Below are positions 1-8,134 of a stretch of 64,000 nt of DNA, one piece after another. Under the pieces are notes generated by a model that was not told the origin of the DNA, did no database searches, and worked only from the letters and a program-made list of their open reading frames with translations. This DNA is from Verrucomicrobiota bacterium (GTDB lineage Bacteria > Verrucomicrobiota > Verrucomicrobiia > Limisphaerales > JACRJZ01). A program made the translations under genes and the position numbers. Location of the stretch: NCBI GenBank assembly GCA_016219875.1, contig JACRJZ010000010.1, forward strand, positions 39,771-103,770. The letters are read 5' to 3'. The first letter of the stretch is position 1, and the number at the start of each line of letters is the position of its first letter.

Positions 1-2136
1 ACCTATTCCTCGTCCAGCCTGTTTACCACGCTGGGCGCAAAACCTCTCCTCGGTCGAAGGTTGCTGCCTGATGAGGATAGGAAGGAAGGAAATCGCGCGG
101 TTGTGATTGGCTACGGATTGTGGCAACGCCATTTCGGCGGCGACACCAATGTTCTCGGACGAACGTTGACCGTTGATACTTACGGACGCCGGGATTACAC
201 CATCGTTGGCGTGATGCCGCCGGGATTTGGCCTGCCGAGTCAGAATGAACTCTGGCTGCCACTGGGTTGGATGGGAGTGACGCTTACCGAACGGCGCAAC
301 GCGAATTGGCACATCGTCGTCGGGCGGCTCAAACCCGACGTGACGCTGGCGCAGGCGCAATCTGAGATGAACGCGATCCAGGCGCGCATCGCTCAGGCCT
401 ATTCCGGACAAGTCATCGGCACGTCGGTGTCCATCGTGCCGTTACTGGACCAGGCGTTGGGGCGCAATCTCCGGCGCGGATTGTTCGTTGTTTGGGGCGT
501 CGTCGCCGGCGTCCTGCTGATCGCGTGCGCGAACGTCGCCAATCTGATGCTCGCCCGCGCCGTGTCGCGCCAAAAGGAAATGGCGCTACGTTCGGCGCTG
601 GGGGCAAGCCGATGGCGCGTGGTCCGGCAACTGTTAATCGAGAGCATTCTGCTCGCGATGCTCAGCGGTGTGGCGGGTGTATTGATTGCCTGGAGTGGGT
701 TGAATCTTTTCATTGCGGCGAGCCCGCCTGGTATTCCGCGCCTGGGTGAAGTGGCTTTGGACGGGACGGCACTGGCATTTACGTTGGGCGCGTCGCTGAT
801 CACGGGAATTGTCTTTGGTTTGGCGCCGGCCTGGCAATTTTCGCGGCCGAGCCCGAATGACGTGCTCAAGGAAGGTTCCCGCAGCGCATCCACTGGTCCC
901 GCGGTGGGCTTCACCCGTAATGCGCTGGTCGTGGCGGAAGTGGCGTTGTCAGTTGTGCTGCTGGCTGGGGCGGGGTTGATGTTGCAGAGCTTCGCGCGAA
1001 TGCTCGGCGCCGAGCGAGGCTTTCGCCCAGAGCACCTGCTGACGGCGGAGTTGGATTATTCAGTGTCCGGCTTTGGCGGATGGACGCGACCCGATCCAAA
1101 CCGCCCCCAGGTTTCGCTGCGCGAGTTGATGGAGCGCCTGCGAGTGTATCCGGGAGTGCAGGCGGTGGGTGCGGGAAGCCGGTTGTTGCGACAGGAGAAT
1201 CGCCCGCCGCACGAATCGGTCGCCATCTACGGCGAATCGCCGGCGGACCCGGAGAATTCGCCGCGTGCGGAATTCAAAGGTGTTTCACCCGGATGGGTGC
1301 AAGCGTTGGGTGCGCGCCTGTTGCAAGGGCGTGATTTCACCGAAGCCGATACCCTGGAATCGCCCGGCGTCGTTCTCATCAACGAAGCATTGGCGCGGCG
1401 CTATTTCCCGACCAAAAATCCCATCGGCCAACACTTGAAGATGGGTGCCAAACAACGGCCACCACTCGGAGCGACCAATGCCTGGGGTGCGCCCGCATGG
1501 AGTGAAATCATCGGTGTGGTGAGCGATGTAAAATCGTTGCATCCACAGCCGGAGGTCGTCCCCGAGATTTACCAATCCTATTGGCAATGGCCGATGCAAA
1601 ACCCCACCGTGCTCGTTCGCACGACGGCCGATCCCGCAGTGTTGACTGAGGCGATCCGGCGGGAGACCAAAGCGCTCATTCCCAACCTGCCGCCGCCGAC
1701 GATTCGCACCATGGATGACCGCCTCTCGGAAACCATCGCCCAGCCGCGCCTGCAGACGGCGCTTCTCAGTCTCTTTGCGGTTTTGGCGCTGCTGCTTGCC
1801 GTCATTGGCTTGTACGGCGTGATGGCCTATTCGGTCGTCCAACGCACCCGGGAATTCGGCATCCGCATGGCGCTGGGAGCGCAGAAAACTCATGTGCTTT
1901 CGCTCGTGATCAAGCAAGGCATGCGAATGGTGCTCGCCGGAATGGGGATTGGAATCGCAGCGGCGCTGGCTGGCACGCAGGTGATTCAAAGCCTGCTTTA
2001 CGGGGTGGATCCCACCGATCCGATTACGTTTATCGCCATATCGCTCTTGCTGCTCTTCAGCGCGTTTTGTGCCTGCTGGGTGTCAGCCCGGCGGGCGACG
2101 AAATTGGAGCCTATGGCTGCATTGAGATACGAATGA
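1..2136 (+). CDS. ADOP-type ABC transporter permease (5' end outside window)
   Basis: This is a large MacB/FtsX-family permease of the 'duplicated orphan permease' kind. The reading frame is open to base 1 (it reads TYSSSSLFTTLGAKPLLGRR before the first possible start), so the N-terminus is missing. It begins in the periplasmic MacB core (LGAKPLLGR, then VVGRLKPDVTLAQAQ). A first FtsX block follows (VVAGVLLIACANVANLMLAR, then MALRSALGASRWRVVRQLL), then a second membrane/periplasmic half (LVVAEVALSVVLLAGAGLML). The C-terminal FtsX block ends the protein (FAVLALLLAVIGLYGVMAYS, then REFGIRMALGAQ). The typical C-terminal ARRATKLEPMAALRYE tail is present. The next permease starts 4 bases downstream, so the two are probably co-transcribed. 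The substrate is unknown; macrolide/peptide-type efflux or envelope export is the family expectation. Confidence 0.9.
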   Translation, partial: TYSSSSLFTTLGAKPLLGRRLLPDEDRKEGNRAVVIGYGLWQRHFGGDTNVLGRTLTVDTYGRRDYTIVGVMPPGFGLPSQNELWLPLGWMGVTLTERRNANWHIVVGRLKPDVTLAQAQSEMNAIQARIAQAYSGQVIGTSVSIVPLLDQALGRNLRRGLFVVWGVVAGVLLIACANVANLMLARAVSRQKEMALRSALGASRWRVVRQLLIESILLAMLSGVAGVLIAWSGLNLFIAASPPGIPRLGEVALDGTALAFTLGASLITGIVFGLAPAWQFSRPSPNDVLKEGSRSASTGPAVGFTRNALVVAEVALSVVLLAGAGLMLQSFARMLGAERGFRPEHLLTAELDYSVSGFGGWTRPDPNRPQVSLRELMERLRVYPGVQAVGAGSRLLRQENRPPHESVAIYGESPADPENSPRAEFKGVSPGWVQALGARLLQGRDFTEADTLESPGVVLINEALARRYFPTKNPIGQHLKMGAKQRPPLGATNAWGAPAWSEIIGVVSDVKSLHPQPEVVPEIYQSYWQWPMQNPTVLVRTTADPAVLTEAIRRETKALIPNLPPPTIRTMDDRLSETIAQPRLQTALLSLFAVLALLLAVIGLYGVMAYSVVQRTREFGIRMALGAQKTHVLSLVIKQGMRMVLAGMGIGIAAALAGTQVIQSLLYGVDPTDPITFIAISLLLLFSAFCACWVSARRATKLEPMAALRYE

Positions 2137-2140
2137 CGCG

Positions 2141-4813
2141 ATGAACTTGCTCCACAACATCTGGTGCTGGCTTCGCTCCCTCGGACAACGACGCGCGGTG
2201 AAGCAGGAGATTGATGAGGAACTGCGCTTCCACCTCGATCAGCGCACGGCGGAGAACGTCGCGGCGGGCATGTCGCCGGATGACGCGGCACGCGAGGCGC
2301 GCAAACGATTTGGAAATCTGCAAAGCGTCCGCGAGGAATGCCGCGAGCGGCGCGGTGCGAGTTTTGGCGAGACGACGTTGCAGGACCTCCGCTTCGCCTT
2401 CCGCCAACTGCTGAAGAACCCCGGCTTCACCGCCGTGGCCGTGCTCACGCTCGCGCTGGGCATCGGGGCGAACGCGGTCGTTTTCAGTGTGGCGAGAACA
2501 GTGTTGTTCCGTCCGCTTGGATTCGAGGGCGAGGATCGGCTGATGTGGATTCAACTTGTGAACACACAGACGGGCGCGAGCGAGAACCAGCTTTCGTGGC
2601 AAGACCTCGATGACATCCGGGCGGCGACGCAGAGCTTTGAAGCGGTGGCAACCGACAACTCATCCGATGCGGATTGGGAGGATGGTGATCGGACCGAAAG
2701 AGTTCCGGCGGTGCGCGCGACGCCCCATTTGATCGATGCGTTGCGGCTGCGTCCCGCGTTGGGACGAATGCTTCAACTGTCCGATGCTGACGCCGACGCG
2801 GAGCCCGTGGCGCTCATCAGCCATGAGTTGTGGCAATCGCGTTTCGCCGGAAGTCCCGACGTGGTCGGTCAGTCTGTGCGCGTCGATAAAGAAGTTCGGA
2901 CGATCGTCGGGGTGCTTCCGCCTGGCGTCAGGTTTCCCATCGTCCGCGCGCCGCAGTCAGGGAGCGGAAGCATCGTGAAGGCGGGCGTGAAACCGTTTTG
3001 GCTCCCGATGTCCAAGCCGCGTGGAGAGGACGGAACCTCTCGCAGTGCAAGAATGTTTCTCGGGATTGGCCGGCTCAAACCGGGTGTCTCCGAAGCAAGA
3101 GCGCGTGTGGAACTCGCCGCGCTGGGAAAACGGTTGGCCGGCGAGCACCCGGAGTCGAACCGAAATTGGAGCTTCACCGTCCTGAGCTTTCGCGACCAGG
3201 TTTTTGGCCGGACGCGGCAAGGCATACCATTGCTGGCGGCGGCGGTCGCGGCGGTGCTGCTTATTTGCTGCGTGAACCTCGCCAATCTGCTCCTTGCCCG
3301 CGGTGTAGTGCGCCAACGGGAACTCGCGGTGCGTCTGGCGCTCGGGGCCGGACGCGCGCGCCTCGTTCGCGCGTTGATGACGGAGAGCGTGCTTCTGGCG
3401 TTGCTTGGCGGTGGCGCGGGGGTCGCATTCGCCCAGGGCGCGCTGCAGATCATTCGCCACCTCGCCGCGACCACAGTGCCGTTCATTCGCGAAGCCACGC
3501 TGGATGGAACCGCGGTCGCATTCACAGTCGGCTTGTCACTGCTGACCGCACTTATCTTTGGATTGCTGCCGGCACTGCGGCAGTCCCGCGCGGAAGCAAC
3601 CGATGTGTTGCGGACCGGAACACGCTCGACGGGCGGACCGCAAATCCGCGCGTGGCAACAGGGCTTGCTGGTCGGCCAAATCGCCGTCGCGCTGGTGTTG
3701 CTCGCCTCCGCCGGACTGCTGCTGGAAAGTTTCCGGCGTTTAATTGGCCAGGATCTCGGCTACCAACCGCGTTCGGTCATCACCATGGATCTCGGCCAGT
3801 CCGGGTTCGCCTCGAATGGTGATGTCTGCCGAATGTATCGGGCCTTGCGCGAACGATTGGCCGCGCTGCCGGGCGTCGAAGCGGTCGGCACGATTTCTTC
3901 CGTGCCTTTGATGGGCAAATGGACATTCAGCATCAAGGCCCACTCACCCGATGAGCCAAAACCCGAGGCGGAGCGTCCTGCGCTGGCCGCCGGCTTCATC
4001 GCCTTTGATTACTTCCAGGCGATGGACATTCCGCTTCTGGACGGACGCCATTTTCGCAACGACGAACTCAGGGACGACGGCTATGGATCGATCGTGATCC
4101 TCAATCAGAGTGCGGCCACTCTCCTGTTTCCAAACCGTTCGGCAGTTGGCCGGCGATTGAATATCGGTGCGAGCGCGCACCGTATCTATGAAGTGATCGG
4201 CGTGGTGAAGGACACGCGTGACGTGCGGCTCGAGGAGAAACCGCAGCCGCGCCTCTACTGGCACTATGCGTTTGGCGGCGCGCAGGTGGTGGTGCGTGGG
4301 AAGGCGCCGGCCAGCATGTTGACACCGATGCTGCGTGATGCCGTGCAGCAGACGGATGCAAGGGTTCGCATCGACGGCGTGCGCTCGATGACGGAGATCG
4401 TTGCCTCGACCGTGGCTGAGCGGCGCTTCCTGATGATCATGGTTGCCGCCTACGCCGCGATCGCTCTGGCCATCGCCGCCATCGGCATCTTCGGAGTGGT
4501 GGCTTACCAGGTGGCGCAACGGACAAACGAATTTGGCGTCCGCCTGGCGCTCGGCGCGACTCCCGGCGGATTACTGCGTCTGGTGCTGTGGCAGGCCGGG
4601 CGAGTGGCCGTGATTGGTTTGCTCGCCGGACTCGCCATTTCGTTTGCGACGAATCGGTTGCTCGAGAGCCAGATCTTCGGCCTTACTCCCCATGATCCGT
4701 TCCTGTTGGCCAGCGTAACCGTGTTGCTGTTGGCAGTGGCGCTGCTCGCCAGTCTTCTTCCCGCACGTCGCGCCGCTCGAACCAACCCGATGGAGGCTTT
4801 GCGTCATGAATGA
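2141..4813 (+). CDS. ADOP-type ABC transporter permease, full length
   Basis: This 890-aa inner-membrane permease starts with the soluble N-terminal extension typical of acidobacterial/verrucomicrobial duplicated orphan permeases (EIDEELRFHLDQRTAENV, then ARKRFGNLQSVREECRE, about residues 25-75). The first transmembrane segment follows at about 90-125 (KNPGFTAVAVLTLALGIGAN). A MacB periplasmic domain and two FtsX blocks come next (AAVAAVLLICCVNLANLLLA; AYAAIALAIAAIGIFGVVAY near the C-terminus). It ends RRAARTNPMEALRHE, the usual family tail. It lies 4 bp after the preceding permease, and its last 8 bases overlap the next reading frame. The stretch encoding the first transmembrane segment is the apparent source of the leader copies at 4806 and 6022. 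Confidence 0.92.
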   Translation: MNLLHNIWCWLRSLGQRRAVKQEIDEELRFHLDQRTAENVAAGMSPDDAAREARKRFGNLQSVREECRERRGASFGETTLQDLRFAFRQLLKNPGFTAVAVLTLALGIGANAVVFSVARTVLFRPLGFEGEDRLMWIQLVNTQTGASENQLSWQDLDDIRAATQSFEAVATDNSSDADWEDGDRTERVPAVRATPHLIDALRLRPALGRMLQLSDADADAEPVALISHELWQSRFAGSPDVVGQSVRVDKEVRTIVGVLPPGVRFPIVRAPQSGSGSIVKAGVKPFWLPMSKPRGEDGTSRSARMFLGIGRLKPGVSEARARVELAALGKRLAGEHPESNRNWSFTVLSFRDQVFGRTRQGIPLLAAAVAAVLLICCVNLANLLLARGVVRQRELAVRLALGAGRARLVRALMTESVLLALLGGGAGVAFAQGALQIIRHLAATTVPFIREATLDGTAVAFTVGLSLLTALIFGLLPALRQSRAEATDVLRTGTRSTGGPQIRAWQQGLLVGQIAVALVLLASAGLLLESFRRLIGQDLGYQPRSVITMDLGQSGFASNGDVCRMYRALRERLAALPGVEAVGTISSVPLMGKWTFSIKAHSPDEPKPEAERPALAAGFIAFDYFQAMDIPLLDGRHFRNDELRDDGYGSIVILNQSAATLLFPNRSAVGRRLNIGASAHRIYEVIGVVKDTRDVRLEEKPQPRLYWHYAFGGAQVVVRGKAPASMLTPMLRDAVQQTDARVRIDGVRSMTEIVASTVAERRFLMIMVAAYAAIALAIAAIGIFGVVAYQVAQRTNEFGVRLALGATPGGLLRLVLWQAGRVAVIGLLAGLAISFATNRLLESQIFGLTPHDPFLLASVTVLLLAVALLASLLPARRAARTNPMEALRHE

Positions 4814-5999
4814 CCTCAAATTCGCCTTCCGCCAATTGCTGAAGAACCCCGGCTTCACCGCCGTGGCCGTGCTCACGCTGGCGCTCGGCCGATGCGCTGG
4901 CATCGCCGCGGAAGCAAACAAACGGCCGCAGCCGGTTATTTCCAATCAGCATCCTGTCGGCGCGAACGTTGAACGGTTGCTGCGCGAAAAGCTGCCGCCC
5001 TTGCTATCACAGCATCACGTTCCCGGGGCGGCTGTGGCGGTCATTCGTGATGGTGAGTTAGTGACCAGCATTGTGGTCGGTGAACGCGAAGTCGGCAAAC
5101 CGGCGAACCAGAACACGCTGTTCAATGTGGCGTCATTGACCAAGCCGGTCTTTGCCCACGCCGTCCTTGCGCTGGTGGACAGAGGCCAGTTCACTCTCGA
5201 TGAACCACTCTCTCGCTATTGGATTGATCCAGACATCAAAGGAGATGCGCGACACCAATCCTTGACCGCGCGGCTGGTGCTCACTCATCGAACCGGGTTT
5301 CCGAACTGGCGCAACAAGACGAATCTACAATTCAGATTCAATCCAGGAGAAGGCATCCGTTATTCCGGCGAAGGCTACGAGTATTTGCGCCGTGCCATCG
5401 AAGCGAAGCTGGCCCGGCCGATGGCCGAGATCGTTTCTAATGAAGTGTTCCGGCCGTTCGGCATGACCAATACGCATTTTGTTTGGGAGCCAAAGTTCGA
5501 AGAGACGTTTGCTCAAGAACACGACAAACAAGGCCGCCGCCTGACAGTGCGACGGCAATTCAAAGCATGTGCTGCTGATGACTTGCTCACGACGATCAAC
5601 GACTATGGGAGGTTCGTCGCTGCGGTCAGTCGCGGCGCAAATCTTTCGCCATCGCTCTTCCGCGAAGTATCCTCATCTCAGATTCCCTCCAGCATCCTCG
5701 CCGCTGCGGAACGTCCGAGCGACTTTGGCCTGTGCTGGGAACTTCTCAGGACGGATCGCGCCACCGCGCTGGTGCACAGCGGAGGGGATCCGGGAGTCTG
5801 CGCGCTCGCGCTGATCGTGCCGGAATCCAAAATTGGCGTAGTCGCGGTGACCAACGGTGATGACGGATGGCCGGTCATCGAGGCGGTCGTTTCTCTGGTC
5901 CTACCGTTCGGCGACGAATATCTCGCCGCAGCGCGGGCGAAACGCGAGAGAAAAGTGAATCACGTGGAGCCACCGACTCGAGACGCGCCTGCAAAGTGA
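4806..5999 (+). CDS. Beta-lactamase-fold serine hydrolase with a permease-derived N-terminus
   Basis: This is a 397-aa protein. Residues 1-28 (MNDLKFAFRQLLKNPGFTAV, then AVLTLALG) are a near-copy of the first membrane segment of the upstream permease. From about residue 45 the protein is a serine hydrolase of the class C beta-lactamase/esterase family. The catalytic SxxK is in VASLTKPVFAHAVL, the tyrosine motif is YSGEGYEYL, and a HSGGDPG motif replaces KTG. The family acts on peptidoglycan-like peptides, esters or amides; the substrate is not deducible. The copied segment, followed by RCAGIAAEA, would work as a signal or anchor sequence and so could place the enzyme in the periplasm. The start overlaps the permease stop by 8 bp, suggesting translational coupling. 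An alternative view is that the true hydrolase signal peptide was lost by recombination with the permease gene. Confidence 0.85.
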   Translation: MNDLKFAFRQLLKNPGFTAVAVLTLALGRCAGIAAEANKRPQPVISNQHPVGANVERLLREKLPPLLSQHHVPGAAVAVIRDGELVTSIVVGEREVGKPANQNTLFNVASLTKPVFAHAVLALVDRGQFTLDEPLSRYWIDPDIKGDARHQSLTARLVLTHRTGFPNWRNKTNLQFRFNPGEGIRYSGEGYEYLRRAIEAKLARPMAEIVSNEVFRPFGMTNTHFVWEPKFEETFAQEHDKQGRRLTVRRQFKACAADDLLTTINDYGRFVAAVSRGANLSPSLFREVSSSQIPSSILAAAERPSDFGLCWELLRTDRATALVHSGGDPGVCALALIVPESKIGVVAVTNGDDGWPVIEAVVSLVLPFGDEYLAAARAKRERKVNHVEPPTRDAPAK

Positions 6000-6021
6000 A
6001 TTCAATGAGGAGCCTGCTTCC

Positions 6022-6099
6022 ATGAACGACCTCAAATTCGCCAATCGCCAGTTGCTGAAGAACCCCGGCTTCACCGCCGTGGCCGTGCTCTGCTTTTGA
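6022..6099 (+). pseudogene. 25-codon remnant or leader ORF copied from the permease N-terminus
   Basis: An ATG at 6022 opens a 25-codon frame (MNDLKFANRQLLKNPGFTAV, then AVLCF) that ends in TGA at 6097-6099. The ATPase ATG begins on the very next base. It is the third copy in the window of the first-transmembrane segment of the permease. The stretch from TGCTGAAGAACCCC onward, about 38 bases, is identical in all three. It may be only the stump of a deleted permease. The exact stop-start junction would also let it act as a translationally coupled leader peptide. Confidence 0.7.
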
Positions 6100-6807
6100 A
6101 TGCCTATGCAAGCCACCCTCCCATTGATCCAAATGGAGAACATCGAAAAGGTGTTTCTCACCGATGAAGTCGAGACGCACGCGCTGTCCGGCGTGAAACT
6201 GGAAATCCATCACGGCGATTACGTGTCCATCTCCGGGCCGTCGGGCTGCGGCAAGTCCACCTTGCTCTCGATCCTCGGGCTGCTCGATTCACCGACGAGC
6301 GGTTCTTACGAGCTCCGTGGTGAGCCGGTTGCGGACCTCGACTACGCGAAACGCGCCCGCGTGCGCAATCGCGAGATCGGGTTCATTTTCCAAAGCTTCA
6401 ATCTCATCGGCGACCTGACGGTGTGGGAGAACGTCGAGTTGCCGTTGACCTACCGCGGGCTGACTGCCGCCGAGCGCCGCGAGCGTGTGGATGAAGCGCT
6501 GGCCAAAGTCGGCATGACTGCACGGGCCAGGCATTATCCGGCTCAACTCTCCGGCGGCCAGCAGCAGCGCGTGGCCGTGGCGCGCGCGCTCGGGGGGCGG
6601 CCGTCTATTCTCCTCGCGGACGAGCCGACGGGGAACCTCGACTCGAAAAACGGGGAGGCCGTGATGGCGCTCCTGCGCGAGTTGCACGCCGAAGGCGCGA
6701 CGATTTGCCTGGTCACGCACGACGAGCGTTACGCGCACGACGCGCAGCGAACCATCCGCTTGTTCGACGGCAAGATTGTCGGTGAGGAAGTCGCCGCCAC
6801 GCGTTGA
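6100..6807 (+). CDS. ABC transporter ATP-binding protein (MacB/LolD type)
   Basis: This 235-aa cytoplasmic ATPase powers a MacB/FtsX-type exporter. All nucleotide-binding motifs are present: Walker A GPSGCGKST (about 46-54), Q-loop IGFIFQSFNLIG, signature LSGGQQQRVAVARAL, Walker B ILLADEPTGNLDS and the H-loop histidine in LVTHDERYA. Its length is usual for LolD/MacB ATPase domains (220-240 aa). The ATG at 6100 directly abuts the stop of the 25-codon leader. The next gene encodes a periplasmic adaptor, so the order permease-permease-(hydrolase)-ATPase-adaptor fits one tripartite efflux operon. Confidence 0.95.
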   Translation: MPMQATLPLIQMENIEKVFLTDEVETHALSGVKLEIHHGDYVSISGPSGCGKSTLLSILGLLDSPTSGSYELRGEPVADLDYAKRARVRNREIGFIFQSFNLIGDLTVWENVELPLTYRGLTAAERRERVDEALAKVGMTARARHYPAQLSGGQQQRVAVARALGGRPSILLADEPTGNLDSKNGEAVMALLRELHAEGATICLVTHDERYAHDAQRTIRLFDGKIVGEEVAATR

Positions 6808-6823
6808 TTCGTGGAGTCCTGTT

Positions 6824-8092
6824 ATGGATGTGCCCATCTCACCCGGAGTTCGCCGCCGCCGCAGAACGCGCCGCTGGCTGCTTGGCGGCGGAGTAGTCGC
6901 GGGGCTGGCCCTCGCCACACTTGGCCTCTCGCGCCTCCAGCCCGCCCTGCCTCGCGTCGAGAAAGCGTCGCTCTACCTCGGCACCGTGCAACGCGGCGAG
7001 ATGGTCCGCCAGGTGCGCGGCAATGGCACGCTCGTGCCGGAGCAGATCCAGTTCGTCCAGGCCGAGTCGGATGGCCGCGTGGAGCGCATCTTCGTTCAAC
7101 CCGGCGCGGCGGTCACGGCGGACACGGTGCTGATGGAACTGAGCAATCCGGAGTTGTTGCAGGGCACCTTCGACGCTGAATGGCAGTTGAAGGCCGCCGA
7201 GGCCCATCTCACCCAAGTGCGCGCGCAATTGGAGAATGAGCGCCTGGCGCTGCAGTCCGCGCTCGCCGCGTTGAAGGCCGACGCCACGCAGGCCGATCTG
7301 GACGCCCGCGTGAACGAAGAACTGGTCAAGGAGAAAATGGTTTCCAGCCTCGAGACACAACGTTCGCGCGCCAAAGCCGACGCGCTGCGCGAGCGCTGTG
7401 GGATCGAACAGCAGAGGCTCAAGACCAGCGGGGAATCCAGCGAGGCGCAGTTGGCCGTGCAGCAGGCCGAGGTGGAGCGGGCGCGGGCCTTGCTCGCGCG
7501 CAAGCGCCAGCAAGTCGCCGCCCTGCGGGTGCAAGCGGGCGTGGCCGGCGTGCTCCAGCAAATCGGCGACGCGGCGCCCCTGCAAGTCGGCCAGCGCGTG
7601 ACGCCCAGTGCCACGCTCGCCAAGATTGTCGAGCCGACCCGTCTTAAGGCCGTGCTCAAAATCGCGGAGACGCAGGTGAAAGACGTGCAACTCGGACATA
7701 AGGCGGAGATTGACACGCGCAACGGGGTCGTGCCCGGCCACGTTGTCCGCATCGACCCGGCGGCCCAGAACGGCACGGTCACCGTGGATGTGACGTTGGC
7801 CGGAGTGCTGCCAAAAGGGGCGCGCCCGGATTTGAGCGTGGACGGCGTCATCGAACTGGAGCGGTTGGAGTCGGTGCTCTATGTCGGACGCCCGGTGCAG
7901 GGCCAAGCCGAGAGCACGGTGAGCTTGTTCAAAGTGGCGGAGGGCGGCAAGGCGGCGCAACGCTTGATCGTCAGGCTGGGCCGCAGTTCAGTCAGTGTTA
8001 TTGAAGTGGTGGAAGGCTTGCAGGTGGGGGACCAAGTCATCTTGTCCGACATGGCGGCGTGGGACGGACACGAGCGCATTCGCATCGAGTAG
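6824..8092 (+). CDS. HlyD/MacA-family periplasmic adaptor subunit
   Basis: This is a 422-aa membrane-fusion protein linking the ABC permease to an outer-membrane channel. It has an Arg-rich cytoplasmic start (GVRRRRRTRRWLLGG) and one signal-anchor helix (LLGGGVVAGLALATLGLSRL). The biotinyl-lipoyl half motif lies near VEKASLYLGTVQRGEMVRQV, and the long alpha-hairpin spans about residues 120-250 (KAAEAHLTQVRAQLENERLA and onward). The beta-barrel follows (LKAVLKIAETQVKDVQLGHK). A TTG at 6776 in the same frame would overlap the ATPase gene by 32 bp. The ATG at 6824 is preferred because GTGGAG lies just upstream and the family N-terminus begins there. Confidence 0.9.
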   Translation: MDVPISPGVRRRRRTRRWLLGGGVVAGLALATLGLSRLQPALPRVEKASLYLGTVQRGEMVRQVRGNGTLVPEQIQFVQAESDGRVERIFVQPGAAVTADTVLMELSNPELLQGTFDAEWQLKAAEAHLTQVRAQLENERLALQSALAALKADATQADLDARVNEELVKEKMVSSLETQRSRAKADALRERCGIEQQRLKTSGESSEAQLAVQQAEVERARALLARKRQQVAALRVQAGVAGVLQQIGDAAPLQVGQRVTPSATLAKIVEPTRLKAVLKIAETQVKDVQLGHKAEIDTRNGVVPGHVVRIDPAAQNGTVTVDVTLAGVLPKGARPDLSVDGVIELERLESVLYVGRPVQGQAESTVSLFKVAEGGKAAQRLIVRLGRSSVSVIEVVEGLQVGDQVILSDMAAWDGHERIRIE

Positions 8093-8134
8093 CGGCCGTC
8101 GCCAGACCACGGCCGTCTTGGACCGAGTCCCCCC

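Noticed and set aside
8093..8115. CGGCCGT/ACGGCCG inverted repeat between the convergent adaptor and membrane-protein genes
   Set aside because: Seven-base stem, nine-base loop and no T-run on either side; too weak to call a terminator.
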